64,000 nucleotides of DNA from an uncultured Odoribacter sp. Its GTDB lineage: Bacteria > Bacteroidota > Bacteroidia > Bacteroidales > Marinifilaceae. The stretch is taken from NCBI GenBank assembly GCA_944321165.1, contig CALUKE010000012.1, forward strand, positions 17,965 to 81,964. The letters run 5' to 3'. The notes under the pieces are model-generated. The model saw only the letters and a program-made list of their open reading frames with translations, did no database searches and was not told the DNA's origin. A program made the translations under genes and the position numbers. Each line of letters begins with the position of its first letter. Positions within the stretch are counted from its first letter, which is position 1. Of this stretch, positions 53,221 to 61,954 are shown one piece after another.

Positions 53221-56200
53221 ATGTACAAATTTATGAAAAAAAGCGAGAAACCGGTACATCTTTTCTGCAAAAAGAAGAACCAAATTTTTCTAACCATGAA
53301 ATTTTTAGCTGTATTCATTCTACTGTGCAGCAGTCAACTCAATGCAGTTGTATACAGCCAAACAGCACAAGTCACCCTAAACCTAAAAGATGCCTCGTTT
53401 AAAGAATTCGTGGCCATTCTGGAGAAAACAACCGATTACACCTTTCTCTATTCGGATGCAGAAGTAAAAAAATTGAACAATCTGAACATCCAATGTCAGA
53501 ATGCCGATTTACGCCAGGTGCTGAACGACTGTTTACAAAAAGTCGGCTTGAGTTATCGAATGATGAACAATACCATTGTCATCACCCAGGCAAGTGCCTC
53601 TCCTCAAACGCCGCAATCAGTCAAAATCAGCGGACAGGTCGTCGACATAGCTCAAAGGCCGTTGCCGGGTGTAACCGTTATACTGAAAGGGACGACCATC
53701 GGAACAGCCACCGATACAGATGGGAAATTCGAACTTTTATTGCCAACGAATATAAAACCGGTCCTTCTGTTTTCATTCATCGGCATGAAAGAGCAGGAAA
53801 TCACCGTTAAAGAGGGAGAGTCGTTAAAAATCATCATGGAAGAAAACATTGAAGAGATGGAAGAAGTCGTTGTCACCGGTATTTTCAACAAATCCCGGGA
53901 AAGCTACACCGGTGCCGTCACCAGCATTTCCTCCAAAGAACTGAAAATATTCAAAGGTCAAAATATGCTATCGACCATAAAAAATATCGACCCGGCCTTT
54001 AATATTGTAGCCAACAATATCACCGGAAGCAATCCGAATGTAATTCCGGAAATCAACATCCGCGGAAATTCCTCTCTTCCGATGTCTATGGACGAATTGA
54101 ACAACCAGACGGCTCAAGCATTGAACCAGCCACTGATAATCATGGACGGTTTTGAGATTTCATTGCAAAAACTGATGGATTTCAATGATGAAGATATTGA
54201 AAATATCAACATCCTAAAAGATGCATCCGCCACTGCCATTTACGGTTCACGAGGGGCTAACGGAGTCATCGTCATCACCACAAAAACTCCGAAGGCCGGT
54301 AAACTGAAAGCATTCGCCAAAGCCGGATTCAGCCTGGAAATGCCGGACCTCTCGTCTTACAACCTATTGAATGCCAAAGAGAAATTAGCCTTAGAGAAGG
54401 AAGTCGGACTATATGAAAACAGCGGAAAAAAAGATCCGCATAAAGAACAAGAATTGGAAGAAAAATATTATGCCATACTAAAAGAAGTGCTTAGAGGTGT
54501 CGACACTTATTGGTTATCAAAACCCTTACACATCGGCGTCGGTCAGAAATACAACGTTCGTCTGGAAGGAGGAAGCCAGGAATTCCGTTGGGGTGCCGGC
54601 ATTTCCTACAACAGCATACAAGGAGTCATGATCGGCTCTGAACGGAATACATTCAGTGGAACAATCTCCTTAGCTTATACATACAAAAATCTACTTTTTC
54701 AGAATCAGACAATTTTAGATTACAATCACTCCGCAGAAAGTAAATACGGAGGCTTCTCCACATATGCCCAAATGAATCCCTACTGGACTCCCCGGGATGA
54801 AGCCGGAAATCTGATTCTCTATTACACGACAATCGGAGGTTCTCCTATCGCAAATCCTTTGTACGATGCCTCACTCAATACAAAAAACGAAAGTAAATAC
54901 GATCGGCTGATCAACAACTTCTCCATCGAATGGAATATTTCTAAAAGCTTGAAATTAAGAGGACAAATCGGCATTAGCAAAGGCCACAATTCCCGAGACA
55001 TCTTTCTGCCTGCAGAACATTCATCTTTCAACAGCTCACAGGAATGGAACAAAACCGAAAATTTCTTCCGCAAAGGGAAGTATACATATGTCACCGGAGA
55101 AAGTAGCAATTTAGAAAGCCGAGTGACCGTCAGTTATTCCAATACCTTTGCAGAGAAACACTTGATATATGCCGGTTTCGACTGGTCTTTGAGCAATTCT
55201 AAAGAATTTGACTATACCATTGTTGGAGAAGGTTTCTCCAACCAAGACCACAATTTTTTAGGCAATGCTTTGCAATATGCCAAAAACGGTCGTCCGACAG
55301 GATATGAAAGTGTTTCCCGGCAGGTCGGATTTACCGGCAACATCAACTATACATACGATAATCGCTATTATGCGGATTTTTCCTACCGTACGGATGGTTC
55401 CTCGCAATTCGGTAGCAACAAACGTTTTGCCCCCTTCTACAGCATTGGTGTCGGTTGGAACCTTCACCACGAGAATTTTCTGAAAAACCAGGAGACTGTC
55501 AACACTTTGCGTCTTCGTGCGTCTTATGGAAAGACCGGTTCTCAGCAATTCAGTTCCTATCAAGCTCTTCGCACTTACCAGTATTATACAGATGAACGAT
55601 ATCTGGTCTGGAATGGAGCGAACTTGATCGGCTTGGGAAATGAAAATCTAAAATGGCAAATCACAGATCAATACGACTTCGGTATCGAAATCGGCATGTT
55701 GAAGCATCGGTTGTCAGTAAATTTCGACATATATCAGAAAAAGACTTCCAATCTACTGTCACAAATGGACTTACCCTTGGCCAACGGATTTTCTTCCTAT
55801 GCCGACAATGTTGGCGAAGTCAACAATATCGGTTTTGAGGCCCACATCAGCGGATATGCCATCCAGAATACTGAAAAAGGAATCATCTGGATGTTAAGCG
55901 GCAGACTGGCCTATACCAAAAATGAAATTACCCGGCTATCCGAAGCGCTCAAACGTCAAACAGAAGAATACAAGAAGAAGAATGTAGAAATCAATCGTCT
56001 TTTGTATGAAGGACACTCGCAATATGCGATCTATGCAGTTCCTTCCCTAGGCATTGATCCCAGTACCGGCAGAGAACTTTATTTTGATGCCCAGGGACAT
56101 GTCACCCCCACCTGGAATCCATCAGCAAAACAATATTTCGGTCAGAAAGAACCTAAATTTCGAGGAAATTTTACCTCTTTATTTTCTTACAAAGACCTTT

Positions 56201-56604
56201 CGTTGAACCTGAATTTTGGCTTTCACTGGGGCGGCCAGCAATACAATGAAACCCTGCTCAACAAAGTTGAAGTAACCAACAATCAGATACAATACAATGT
56301 TGACCGACGAGTGTGGGCAGAACGCTGGCAAAAACCAGGAGATCTGAAACCGTTCAAAGGATATGGCAACAACAAAACAAAAGCATCCTCTCGCTTTGTC
56401 ATGGATGATAACGTATTCGAACTGCAAAGCGCCAGTCTGCAATATTACTGGCACAGTAAATTCATAAAATCCTTGAACCTGGAAAGCATACGTTTTGATG
56501 TCAACATGTCTGACGTATTTTATATCTCTTCTATCAAGCGCGAACGCGGAACTTCCTATCCGTTTGCACGCAGAATAGAATTTTCACTCGGACTGACCTT
56601 TTAA
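53221..56604 (+). CDS. SusC/RagA-family TonB-dependent outer-membrane receptor
   Basis: The product (1127 residues) has an N-terminal signal region (FLAVFILLCSSQLNAVVYSQ), an STN domain (VTLNLKDASFKEFVAILEK), a carboxypeptidase-regulatory domain (RPLPGVTVILKGTTIGTATD), the TonB-box-like EEVVVTG, a plug with DASATAIYGSRGANGVIVI and a large barrel. The STN domain couples it to the FecR/sigma pair upstream. It forms the import channel with the SusD lipoprotein encoded 8 bp later. No glycoside hydrolase or peptidase gene is attached, so the cargo cannot be named. A start at ATG 53233 is also possible. Confidence 0.95.
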   Translation: MYKFMKKSEKPVHLFCKKKNQIFLTMKFLAVFILLCSSQLNAVVYSQTAQVTLNLKDASFKEFVAILEKTTDYTFLYSDAEVKKLNNLNIQCQNADLRQVLNDCLQKVGLSYRMMNNTIVITQASASPQTPQSVKISGQVVDIAQRPLPGVTVILKGTTIGTATDTDGKFELLLPTNIKPVLLFSFIGMKEQEITVKEGESLKIIMEENIEEMEEVVVTGIFNKSRESYTGAVTSISSKELKIFKGQNMLSTIKNIDPAFNIVANNITGSNPNVIPEINIRGNSSLPMSMDELNNQTAQALNQPLIIMDGFEISLQKLMDFNDEDIENINILKDASATAIYGSRGANGVIVITTKTPKAGKLKAFAKAGFSLEMPDLSSYNLLNAKEKLALEKEVGLYENSGKKDPHKEQELEEKYYAILKEVLRGVDTYWLSKPLHIGVGQKYNVRLEGGSQEFRWGAGISYNSIQGVMIGSERNTFSGTISLAYTYKNLLFQNQTILDYNHSAESKYGGFSTYAQMNPYWTPRDEAGNLILYYTTIGGSPIANPLYDASLNTKNESKYDRLINNFSIEWNISKSLKLRGQIGISKGHNSRDIFLPAEHSSFNSSQEWNKTENFFRKGKYTYVTGESSNLESRVTVSYSNTFAEKHLIYAGFDWSLSNSKEFDYTIVGEGFSNQDHNFLGNALQYAKNGRPTGYESVSRQVGFTGNINYTYDNRYYADFSYRTDGSSQFGSNKRFAPFYSIGVGWNLHHENFLKNQETVNTLRLRASYGKTGSQQFSSYQALRTYQYYTDERYLVWNGANLIGLGNENLKWQITDQYDFGIEIGMLKHRLSVNFDIYQKKTSNLLSQMDLPLANGFSSYADNVGEVNNIGFEAHISGYAIQNTEKGIIWMLSGRLAYTKNEITRLSEALKRQTEEYKKKNVEINRLLYEGHSQYAIYAVPSLGIDPSTGRELYFDAQGHVTPTWNPSAKQYFGQKEPKFRGNFTSLFSYKDLSLNLNFGFHWGGQQYNETLLNKVEVTNNQIQYNVDRRVWAERWQKPGDLKPFKGYGNNKTKASSRFVMDDNVFELQSASLQYYWHSKFIKSLNLESIRFDVNMSDVFYISSIKRERGTSYPFARRIEFSLGLTF

Positions 56605-56612
56605 TCCTTAAA

Positions 56613-58106
56613 ATGCAAAATATGAAAAATATATTCAATACCTCCGGTTATATGATCTTCCTCCTATTCATACTATTAGGAAGCAGTTGCAACGATTGGC
56701 TGGACGTCAAACCACAGGCACAAATGGAATCCGACGATTTATATTCAAAAGAAAAAGGATTTGAGGATGCCTTAATTGCCTGTTACATCAAAATGAACAG
56801 CGTCAATCTCTATGGACAAAATCTAAGCTTTACTTTCACCGAATACCTTGCACAATTCTGGGATTTCACTTCCGGTAATCGAAAAGAAGAGAGAACGTTA
56901 AAAGATTTCAATTATACTACCAGTTTTGCAGAAACGAACATTCAAGCCATTTACGGAGAATTATACAACACCATCGCTCAAGCAAACAGCGTATTGGAAA
57001 ACATACAGAGCCACGGAACTTCGATCAAGGAAGCAAGCTTGCGCCAATTGATCGAAGCCGAAGCAATCGCTATCCGGGCATTCTGCCACACAGATATCTT
57101 ACGACTGTTCGGTCAGGTACCACAAAATTCAACAATTGCCGTACAACTACCTTATGCGACACAGGTAAGTAATCAACCAATCCCCTATTACGCTTATGAC
57201 GCATTTATTAAACTCATTTTTCAGGACATCGAAACAGCTCAGCATCTTTTAAAAAACTGTGATCCAGTGTTGAAATACACTTTTAATGAATTGGATCGTT
57301 TCACGGAATTGGCAAATGTCACCGTCGCATCCAGTTTTATGGGATATCGTCGTTTCCGTTTCAACTACTGGGCTCTGGAGGCATTAAAAGCTCGATTATA
57401 CCTCTATATTGGAGACAAAGCCAATGCCCGTATCGCAGCCAATAATGTCATCCATGCCCAAACGGAAAACGGTCAAAAAATATTGGAATTATCAGGAGAC
57501 AATGACTTGAAAAACAATTATTTCACCTGTCCATCCGAATGCATTCTGGCATTGAGCAATAACAAAATAGAAGACAATGCAAGTCTTATGTTCAACTATA
57601 CAGGTGGCATATTTTTAACAAGTACCCATTTCAACGAACTGTTTGCCGGTCAGGAAACCAGCACAAACAATCGAGCACTAAAAACATGGAAAGATGCATC
57701 ACAAGCACAGGGAAAAACCTATAAAGAACTGCAAAAATACAAACAACCGAACAAGGAGGATGTATCTAATGAAAGTCTCTTCATGCTCAAATATCAGGCC
57801 ATTCCTTTATTACGTTTATCCGAAATGTATCTGATTGCCATTGAAACTGCCCAGGATGCCAAAGAGGCCAATGCCCTGTATAAAACTTACATGGAAGCCC
57901 GCAATGTCATGGTCAGCGATTTGTCTCTGCCGGAACTTCAGAACGAAGTCATCAACGAATACCGTCGTGAATTTTTTGCAGAAGGACAAATGTTTTACAC
58001 CTATAAACGTTTAGGCATCAAAAAAATGCTATGGAAAAACGACCGGGAAGTCGTCGAAAAAGATTACATTCTTCCATTGCCATCCAGTGAATTAGGTTCT
58101 AACTAA
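56613..58106 (+). CDS. SusD/RagB-family nutrient-binding lipoprotein
   Basis: The product (497 residues) has a lipoprotein signal ending in LLGSSCNDWLDV, the usual SusD N-terminus. Helical TPR-like segments follow (IEAEAIAIRAFCHTDILRLFG; NYWALEALKARLYLY). The C-terminal region holds LLRLSEMYLIAIE and INEYRREFFAEGQMFYTYKRLG, which mark RagB/SusD. It caps the SusC channel on the cell surface and captures the ligand. The start ATG 56613 could instead be 56622. Confidence 0.95.
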   Translation: MQNMKNIFNTSGYMIFLLFILLGSSCNDWLDVKPQAQMESDDLYSKEKGFEDALIACYIKMNSVNLYGQNLSFTFTEYLAQFWDFTSGNRKEERTLKDFNYTTSFAETNIQAIYGELYNTIAQANSVLENIQSHGTSIKEASLRQLIEAEAIAIRAFCHTDILRLFGQVPQNSTIAVQLPYATQVSNQPIPYYAYDAFIKLIFQDIETAQHLLKNCDPVLKYTFNELDRFTELANVTVASSFMGYRRFRFNYWALEALKARLYLYIGDKANARIAANNVIHAQTENGQKILELSGDNDLKNNYFTCPSECILALSNNKIEDNASLMFNYTGGIFLTSTHFNELFAGQETSTNNRALKTWKDASQAQGKTYKELQKYKQPNKEDVSNESLFMLKYQAIPLLRLSEMYLIAIETAQDAKEANALYKTYMEARNVMVSDLSLPELQNEVINEYRREFFAEGQMFYTYKRLGIKKMLWKNDREVVEKDYILPLPSSELGSN

Positions 58107-58117
58107 AAAATAAAACT

Positions 58118-58939
58118 ATGAAAAGAATTATTATATATTTCATCTTCTTGTTTCTATGTTTTTTCCAGGTTGCTTGTGAAAAAGAGATGGAAATCTATCA
58201 TGCTACAGGCGAGGACTGTATCAACTTCTATTATAGCAACAGTCTGGCATACGAATCGGATACTTCGATAACCTATACGTTCATTTACCTGCCAGAAACT
58301 CAAATGACAGACACCATCTGGTTCGATCTGGAAACTTCCGGATTTGTCACGGATTATAATCGTACCATTGCCTTGGAACAGATCGACATGGAAAACAATG
58401 CGGCTGTTCCCGGAAAACATTATGTCGCTTTCAACGATCCGATATTAAAAAATATTTACGTGGTTCCAGCCCATTCAACCAGAGCCCGAATTCCTGTCAT
58501 TCTAAAAAAAGATGATCCGGAATTGAACAAGCAGGAAGTGATTTTAAGAGTCCGAATTCAAAAAAACGAATATTTTAACACAGGATTTCCCGGCTATCAA
58601 GAACGCTGCATCCGCTTCTCCAATATGCTGACGAAACCGAAAAATTGGAATTTCTACGCTGAATACTATTTTGCCGGTACTTACGGTCCTGTCAAATACA
58701 GATTTATGATCCACGCTGCAGCCGAAAAGAAAGGCATCACTCTCAATGAAGATTTCTTTTACAGTTTAGTCGGAGATCCATATGCCGTCGATTTGGGACT
58801 AACCGAATATTGGAAAAACTTTTTCAAGACAGCTCTGGTTGAAGAGAATGCAAAACGGGCGGCCCAAGGCGAGGGACCGCTTCGAGAAGCTCCGGCACCC
58901 GGCGAAAGCGAAGGAATATTAGTTAGTTTTGATCTTTAA
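58118..58939 (+). CDS. DUF4843-type surface lipoprotein
   Basis: The product (273 residues) has a lipoprotein signal (IIIYFIFLFLCFFQVAC) and a beta-rich body resembling DUF4843 (ENNAAVPGKHYVAFNDP, AHSTRARIPVILKKDDPEL). Such proteins commonly follow SusD in Bacteroidales loci and are presumed accessory ligand-binding proteins. It lies 12 bp after the susD stop and 12 bp before the next lipoprotein gene, so all are co-transcribed. Specific ligand unknown. Confidence 0.82.
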   Translation: MKRIIIYFIFLFLCFFQVACEKEMEIYHATGEDCINFYYSNSLAYESDTSITYTFIYLPETQMTDTIWFDLETSGFVTDYNRTIALEQIDMENNAAVPGKHYVAFNDPILKNIYVVPAHSTRARIPVILKKDDPELNKQEVILRVRIQKNEYFNTGFPGYQERCIRFSNMLTKPKNWNFYAEYYFAGTYGPVKYRFMIHAAAEKKGITLNEDFFYSLVGDPYAVDLGLTEYWKNFFKTALVEENAKRAAQGEGPLREAPAPGESEGILVSFDL

Positions 58940-58950
58940 ACCAAACCGTT

Positions 58951-60522
58951 ATGAAAACAATACAATACATATTCATTCTCACAAGCATTACTTTCATCAG
59001 TTTATCCTGTTTTGACGATAAAGGCAATTATGATTACACGGAATTTAAGGACATTACCATTCAGGGTATTCAGACAAATTATGCCATCACCTCTTACCAG
59101 GACACCTTGCACATCACCCCACAGGTTCTTCCGGCAGAAGACTCCTATAATTACCTGTGGACCATTAACAGAAACTATACAAATGCCAACCAGGGATTTG
59201 GTGACGGTATCTCCAAAGATACCATCAGCCAAGATCCGCAATTATCCTATGCAGTCAAACTGCCAAATGGAGAATACAATTTAACTTTAAAAGTAACCAA
59301 TCAGGAAACAGGGTATTCGGTATTTTACAACACAAAACTGATCGCACAAACTGCCTATTCTTCAGGATTTTATATACTAAAAGAAACGGCAGAAGGAAAA
59401 ACGGATGTAGATTTACACACACCCAAAGGCAAACTTGAAAATCTATTGAAAGAAACGACGGGAAACAGTCTGGCTGGCAAACCCACCAGCATGGGCTTAA
59501 TTTTCGAATATTGCTACATCAATCCACAAATAAGCAAATATGACGCCCCCAGAGCCTTAAGTGTTTGCTCTGAAAATGACATCCGGGTATTCAGCCTAAA
59601 CGACTTCAGCACCATATTCACTTACGACAATCTATTCTACGACGGCAAACCCGCCGGAGAAAAACCCCTGTATCTGTATCCCAACACTTACAACATTGGC
59701 TATCTGTCTACAGCCGGTATCCATTCCAACTACCAGAACGGATTAAGTATACCCAGCAGCGGTCAATTCGGCCTGCCTACGGTACTCAGCGGCAATTGCC
59801 GTCCAAGCCGTCACATGGCGGTCTGCAATATGGAAAGTTATATTTTCGATGAACTAAACCACCGTTTCGTTAAGTTCAATTTCAACGCCCAGGTATCTGT
59901 TTTCAGCGAGAAAAGCTCCACAGGAGAAACTATCCCCTATTCTCCCAATGCCATTCCCGCCAATTATCAATTGATTTTTTGCGGTCCTAACACTGCATCG
60001 GAGTATAATGTCTATGCCTTGTTTAAAGACATGCAGGCTCCTCAGAAACATTATTTATACACCCTAAAAGCCGAACTTTCCAAATTCTCGAATCCAATCA
60101 GCGAAGTAACGGAAATACCGACTTCATTGAATTTCAACCGAGCCACCGTTTATGCCATCAATGAAAAAGATGCGAGAATCATGTATTTTGCAACGGATAA
60201 TAAACTTTACCGTTATCTTATTGATGAACAAAAAGAAAGTGAAATTACCCTTAGCGGTTTTGAAGGTGGTGAAATCACATATATCAGTAACCGTTATTGG
60301 CTATCTTCAGCAGATAAAGAAAATAATTTCAATTATTTAGCCATTGGAACTTATAAAAACGGCCAATATAAAATCTATTTTTATAATATGACCGGAGGCA
60401 TACCGAACGGAGCACCTGTACAAATCTTACAGGGAGAAGGGAAAGCCATCAAAGTACATTATAATAGTCCGCTGATGACAGATAATAACAAATCCGGAGC
60501 CAATTATCCCTGCTCGTTTTAA
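58951..60522 (+). CDS. PKD-like family surface lipoprotein
   Basis: The product (523 residues) has a lipoprotein signal (TSITFISLSC) followed by FDDKGNYDYTEF, characteristic of the PKD-like Bacteroidales lipoproteins. An N-terminal Ig-like domain (about 40-135, with YNYLWTINRN and GEYNLTLKVTN) precedes a larger domain that looks like a beta-propeller (repeated AR/Y-F segments such as ARIMYFATDNKLYRYL). It is the last gene of the sigma-fecR-susC-susD cassette and is followed by a terminator. Probably a surface binding protein. Confidence 0.83.
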   Translation: MKTIQYIFILTSITFISLSCFDDKGNYDYTEFKDITIQGIQTNYAITSYQDTLHITPQVLPAEDSYNYLWTINRNYTNANQGFGDGISKDTISQDPQLSYAVKLPNGEYNLTLKVTNQETGYSVFYNTKLIAQTAYSSGFYILKETAEGKTDVDLHTPKGKLENLLKETTGNSLAGKPTSMGLIFEYCYINPQISKYDAPRALSVCSENDIRVFSLNDFSTIFTYDNLFYDGKPAGEKPLYLYPNTYNIGYLSTAGIHSNYQNGLSIPSSGQFGLPTVLSGNCRPSRHMAVCNMESYIFDELNHRFVKFNFNAQVSVFSEKSSTGETIPYSPNAIPANYQLIFCGPNTASEYNVYALFKDMQAPQKHYLYTLKAELSKFSNPISEVTEIPTSLNFNRATVYAINEKDARIMYFATDNKLYRYLIDEQKESEITLSGFEGGEITYISNRYWLSSADKENNFNYLAIGTYKNGQYKIYFYNMTGGIPNGAPVQILQGEGKAIKVHYNSPLMTDNNKSGANYPCSF

Positions 60523-60548
60523 TTCAATACCTAAAATCATTCCATATA

Positions 60549-60582
60549 ATGAGATTCCTGATATAACAGGAATCTCATTTTA
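60549..60582 (+). terminator. Terminator of the SusCD operon
   Basis: ATGAGATTCCTG (60549-60560) and CAGGAATCTCAT (60567-60578) form a perfect 12-bp stem with a 6-nt loop, followed by TTTATATAG. It also lies downstream of the convergent RRM gene. Confidence 0.85.
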
Positions 60583-60625
60583 TATAGCAACATACTTTTC
60601 TTCGAAACAGTCTTGCTTCCACCCA

Positions 60626-60940
60626 TTAATGATTCGGATTGAATTTTCTTTCTCCCCCCCGATGGGAAAACGAACGATGAGCTCTGTGTTCTCCTTCTTC
60701 TTTCGGACGAGCCTTCTTCACAACGATCTTTCTTCCCTGAAATTCTGATTCATTCAAAGCATTAATAGCATTCATACCTTCGGTTTCATCCTCCATTTCG
60801 ACAAAACCGTAACATTTAGAATTTCCGGTTTCCTTATCCATAATCACTTTCGCTGAAGAAACTGCACCGAATTCTCCAAAGAGAGTTGCGAGATCGTCAC
60901 TGGTTGTGGCGGAACTCATTTTTGCTACAAAAATATTCAC
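60626..60940 (-). CDS. RRM-domain RNA-binding protein
   Basis: The product (104 residues) is a single RNA-recognition motif. RNP2 is NIFVAKM and RNP1 is KCYGFVEM, with the intervening LATLFGEFGAVSSAKVI. A basic, Gly/His/Arg-rich tail follows (HRAHRSFSHRGGERK). Homologues are common in Bacteroidetes and bind single-stranded RNA, perhaps in place of other RNA chaperones. The start is a GTG at 60940, chosen because MNIFVAK is part of the first beta strand; the next ATG (60919) would remove it. A seven-G run lies in the tail. Confidence 0.9.
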   Translation of the reverse strand: MNIFVAKMSSATTSDDLATLFGEFGAVSSAKVIMDKETGNSKCYGFVEMEDETEGMNAINALNESEFQGRKIVVKKARPKEEGEHRAHRSFSHRGGERKFNPNH

Positions 60941-61124
60941 AATATAAAAATTAAAAAATGATTAAACATATAGAAGGGTACGTAGAGATACATTTTTAGT
61001 TACAAAAACACAAGACTAAGATTCTTCTATCGGCGCAAATATAAAGTAAATTATTAATAATCAGAAAAAAAATATCCCGATAATTTTATCCGAAAAAATA
61101 TTTTCATTTTTTCCTTCTATTTTA

Positions 61125-61155
61125 TTTGCACATTTCGACAAAAGCCCTACCTTTG
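61125..61155 (+). promoter_or_regulatory. Promoter of tRNA-Phe
   Basis: TTTG (61125-61128), a 19-nt spacer and TACCTTTG (61148-61155) match the Bacteroidetes consensus exactly, 18 bp before the tRNA. Confidence 0.85.
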
Positions 61156-61173
61156 CCCACGCAATTGAAGATT

Positions 61174-61246
61174 GGTGGCATAGCTCAGTCGGTAGAGCAA
61201 AGGACTGAAAATCCTTGTGTCCCTGGTTCGATTCCAGGTGCTACCA
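61174..61246 (+). tRNA. tRNA-Phe (GAA)
   Basis: The sequence folds as a cloverleaf: acceptor GGTGGCA/TGCTACC, D-stem GCTC/GAGC, anticodon stem AAGGA/TCCTT with anticodon GAA at 61207-61209, and T-arm CCTGG-TTCGATT-CCAGG. The discriminator base is A46 of the block (61246). CCA is not encoded. Confidence 0.97.
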
Positions 61247-61257
61247 CTCCAAACCGG

Positions 61258-61289
61258 GCAGTTACTTCCGTAACTGCTTTTCTTTTTTC
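61258..61289 (+). terminator. Terminator of tRNA-Phe
   Basis: GCAGTTAC (61258-61265) and GTAACTGC (61270-61277) form an 8-bp stem with loop TTCC, followed by TTTTCTTTTTTC. The stem overlaps the 3' end of the convergent HAD gene. Confidence 0.9.
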
Positions 61290-61942
61290 AGCAACAACAA
61301 ATGTTTCAAATCAGCGATCGTCTCAACCACCGCGTCTGCTCCAGCCTCTTCCAATTCCTGCAGACTACCGTACCCATAACCCACACCGATGGTATCCAAT
61401 CCACACTGCCGACCACCATATATATCATACTTGCGGTCTCCAATCATCACCGCTTCTGACAGACAAGAAATTCCATTTGCATCCAGGACATAGGCAATTA
61501 CCTCTTCTTTCCTTGAACGCACCCCATCCAAGGTCGCCCCCCCAATAAAAGTGAAATAATCCGCCAATTGAAAATATTCTAAAATCTGTCGAGCAAATTC
61601 TTCCGGCTTAGAAGTTGCCACCATCATACATTTACCATTTTCGCAAAGTTGTTTCAACAACTCCGGTATTCCCGGGTATACCACATTCTCACGCCAGCCA
61701 ACAATAGAAAAACGCTCCCGGTATTTTCGAACCGCTTCCCGTATCTGTAATTCTGAAAAATGATACAATTCCCGAAACGTATCGGCTAACGGAGGACCGA
61801 TAAAAGAACATAATTCCCGTAAATCTTCCTGTACGATTCCCTGACATTGCAATGCATACTGTACAGACTTCGTAATCCCGACCATGGGGTCAGTCAAAGT
61901 ACCATCCAAATCCCAGAGTATATACTGATAATTTTTCTGCAT
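61262..61942 (-). CDS. HAD-family phosphatase (phosphoglycolate phosphatase-like)
   Basis: The product (226 residues) has the HAD nucleophile motif LWDLDGTLTDPMVG, the motif II segment MMVATSKPEEFA and the Mg-binding motif IV VMIGDRKYDIYGG. A helical cap with FIGPPLADTFRELY fits the Gph subfamily. These hydrolyse small sugar phosphates such as phosphoglycolate. The gene ends inside the tRNA terminator. It lies 12 bp after the SUMF1-like gene and is probably co-transcribed with it. Confidence 0.9.
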   Translation of the reverse strand: MQKNYQYILWDLDGTLTDPMVGITKSVQYALQCQGIVQEDLRELCSFIGPPLADTFRELYHFSELQIREAVRKYRERFSIVGWRENVVYPGIPELLKQLCENGKCMMVATSKPEEFARQILEYFQLADYFTFIGGATLDGVRSRKEEVIAYVLDANGISCLSEAVMIGDRKYDIYGGRQCGLDTIGVGYGYGSLQELEEAGADAVVETIADLKHLLLLKKEKQLRK

Positions 61943-61954
61943 TTGCTTATACTC

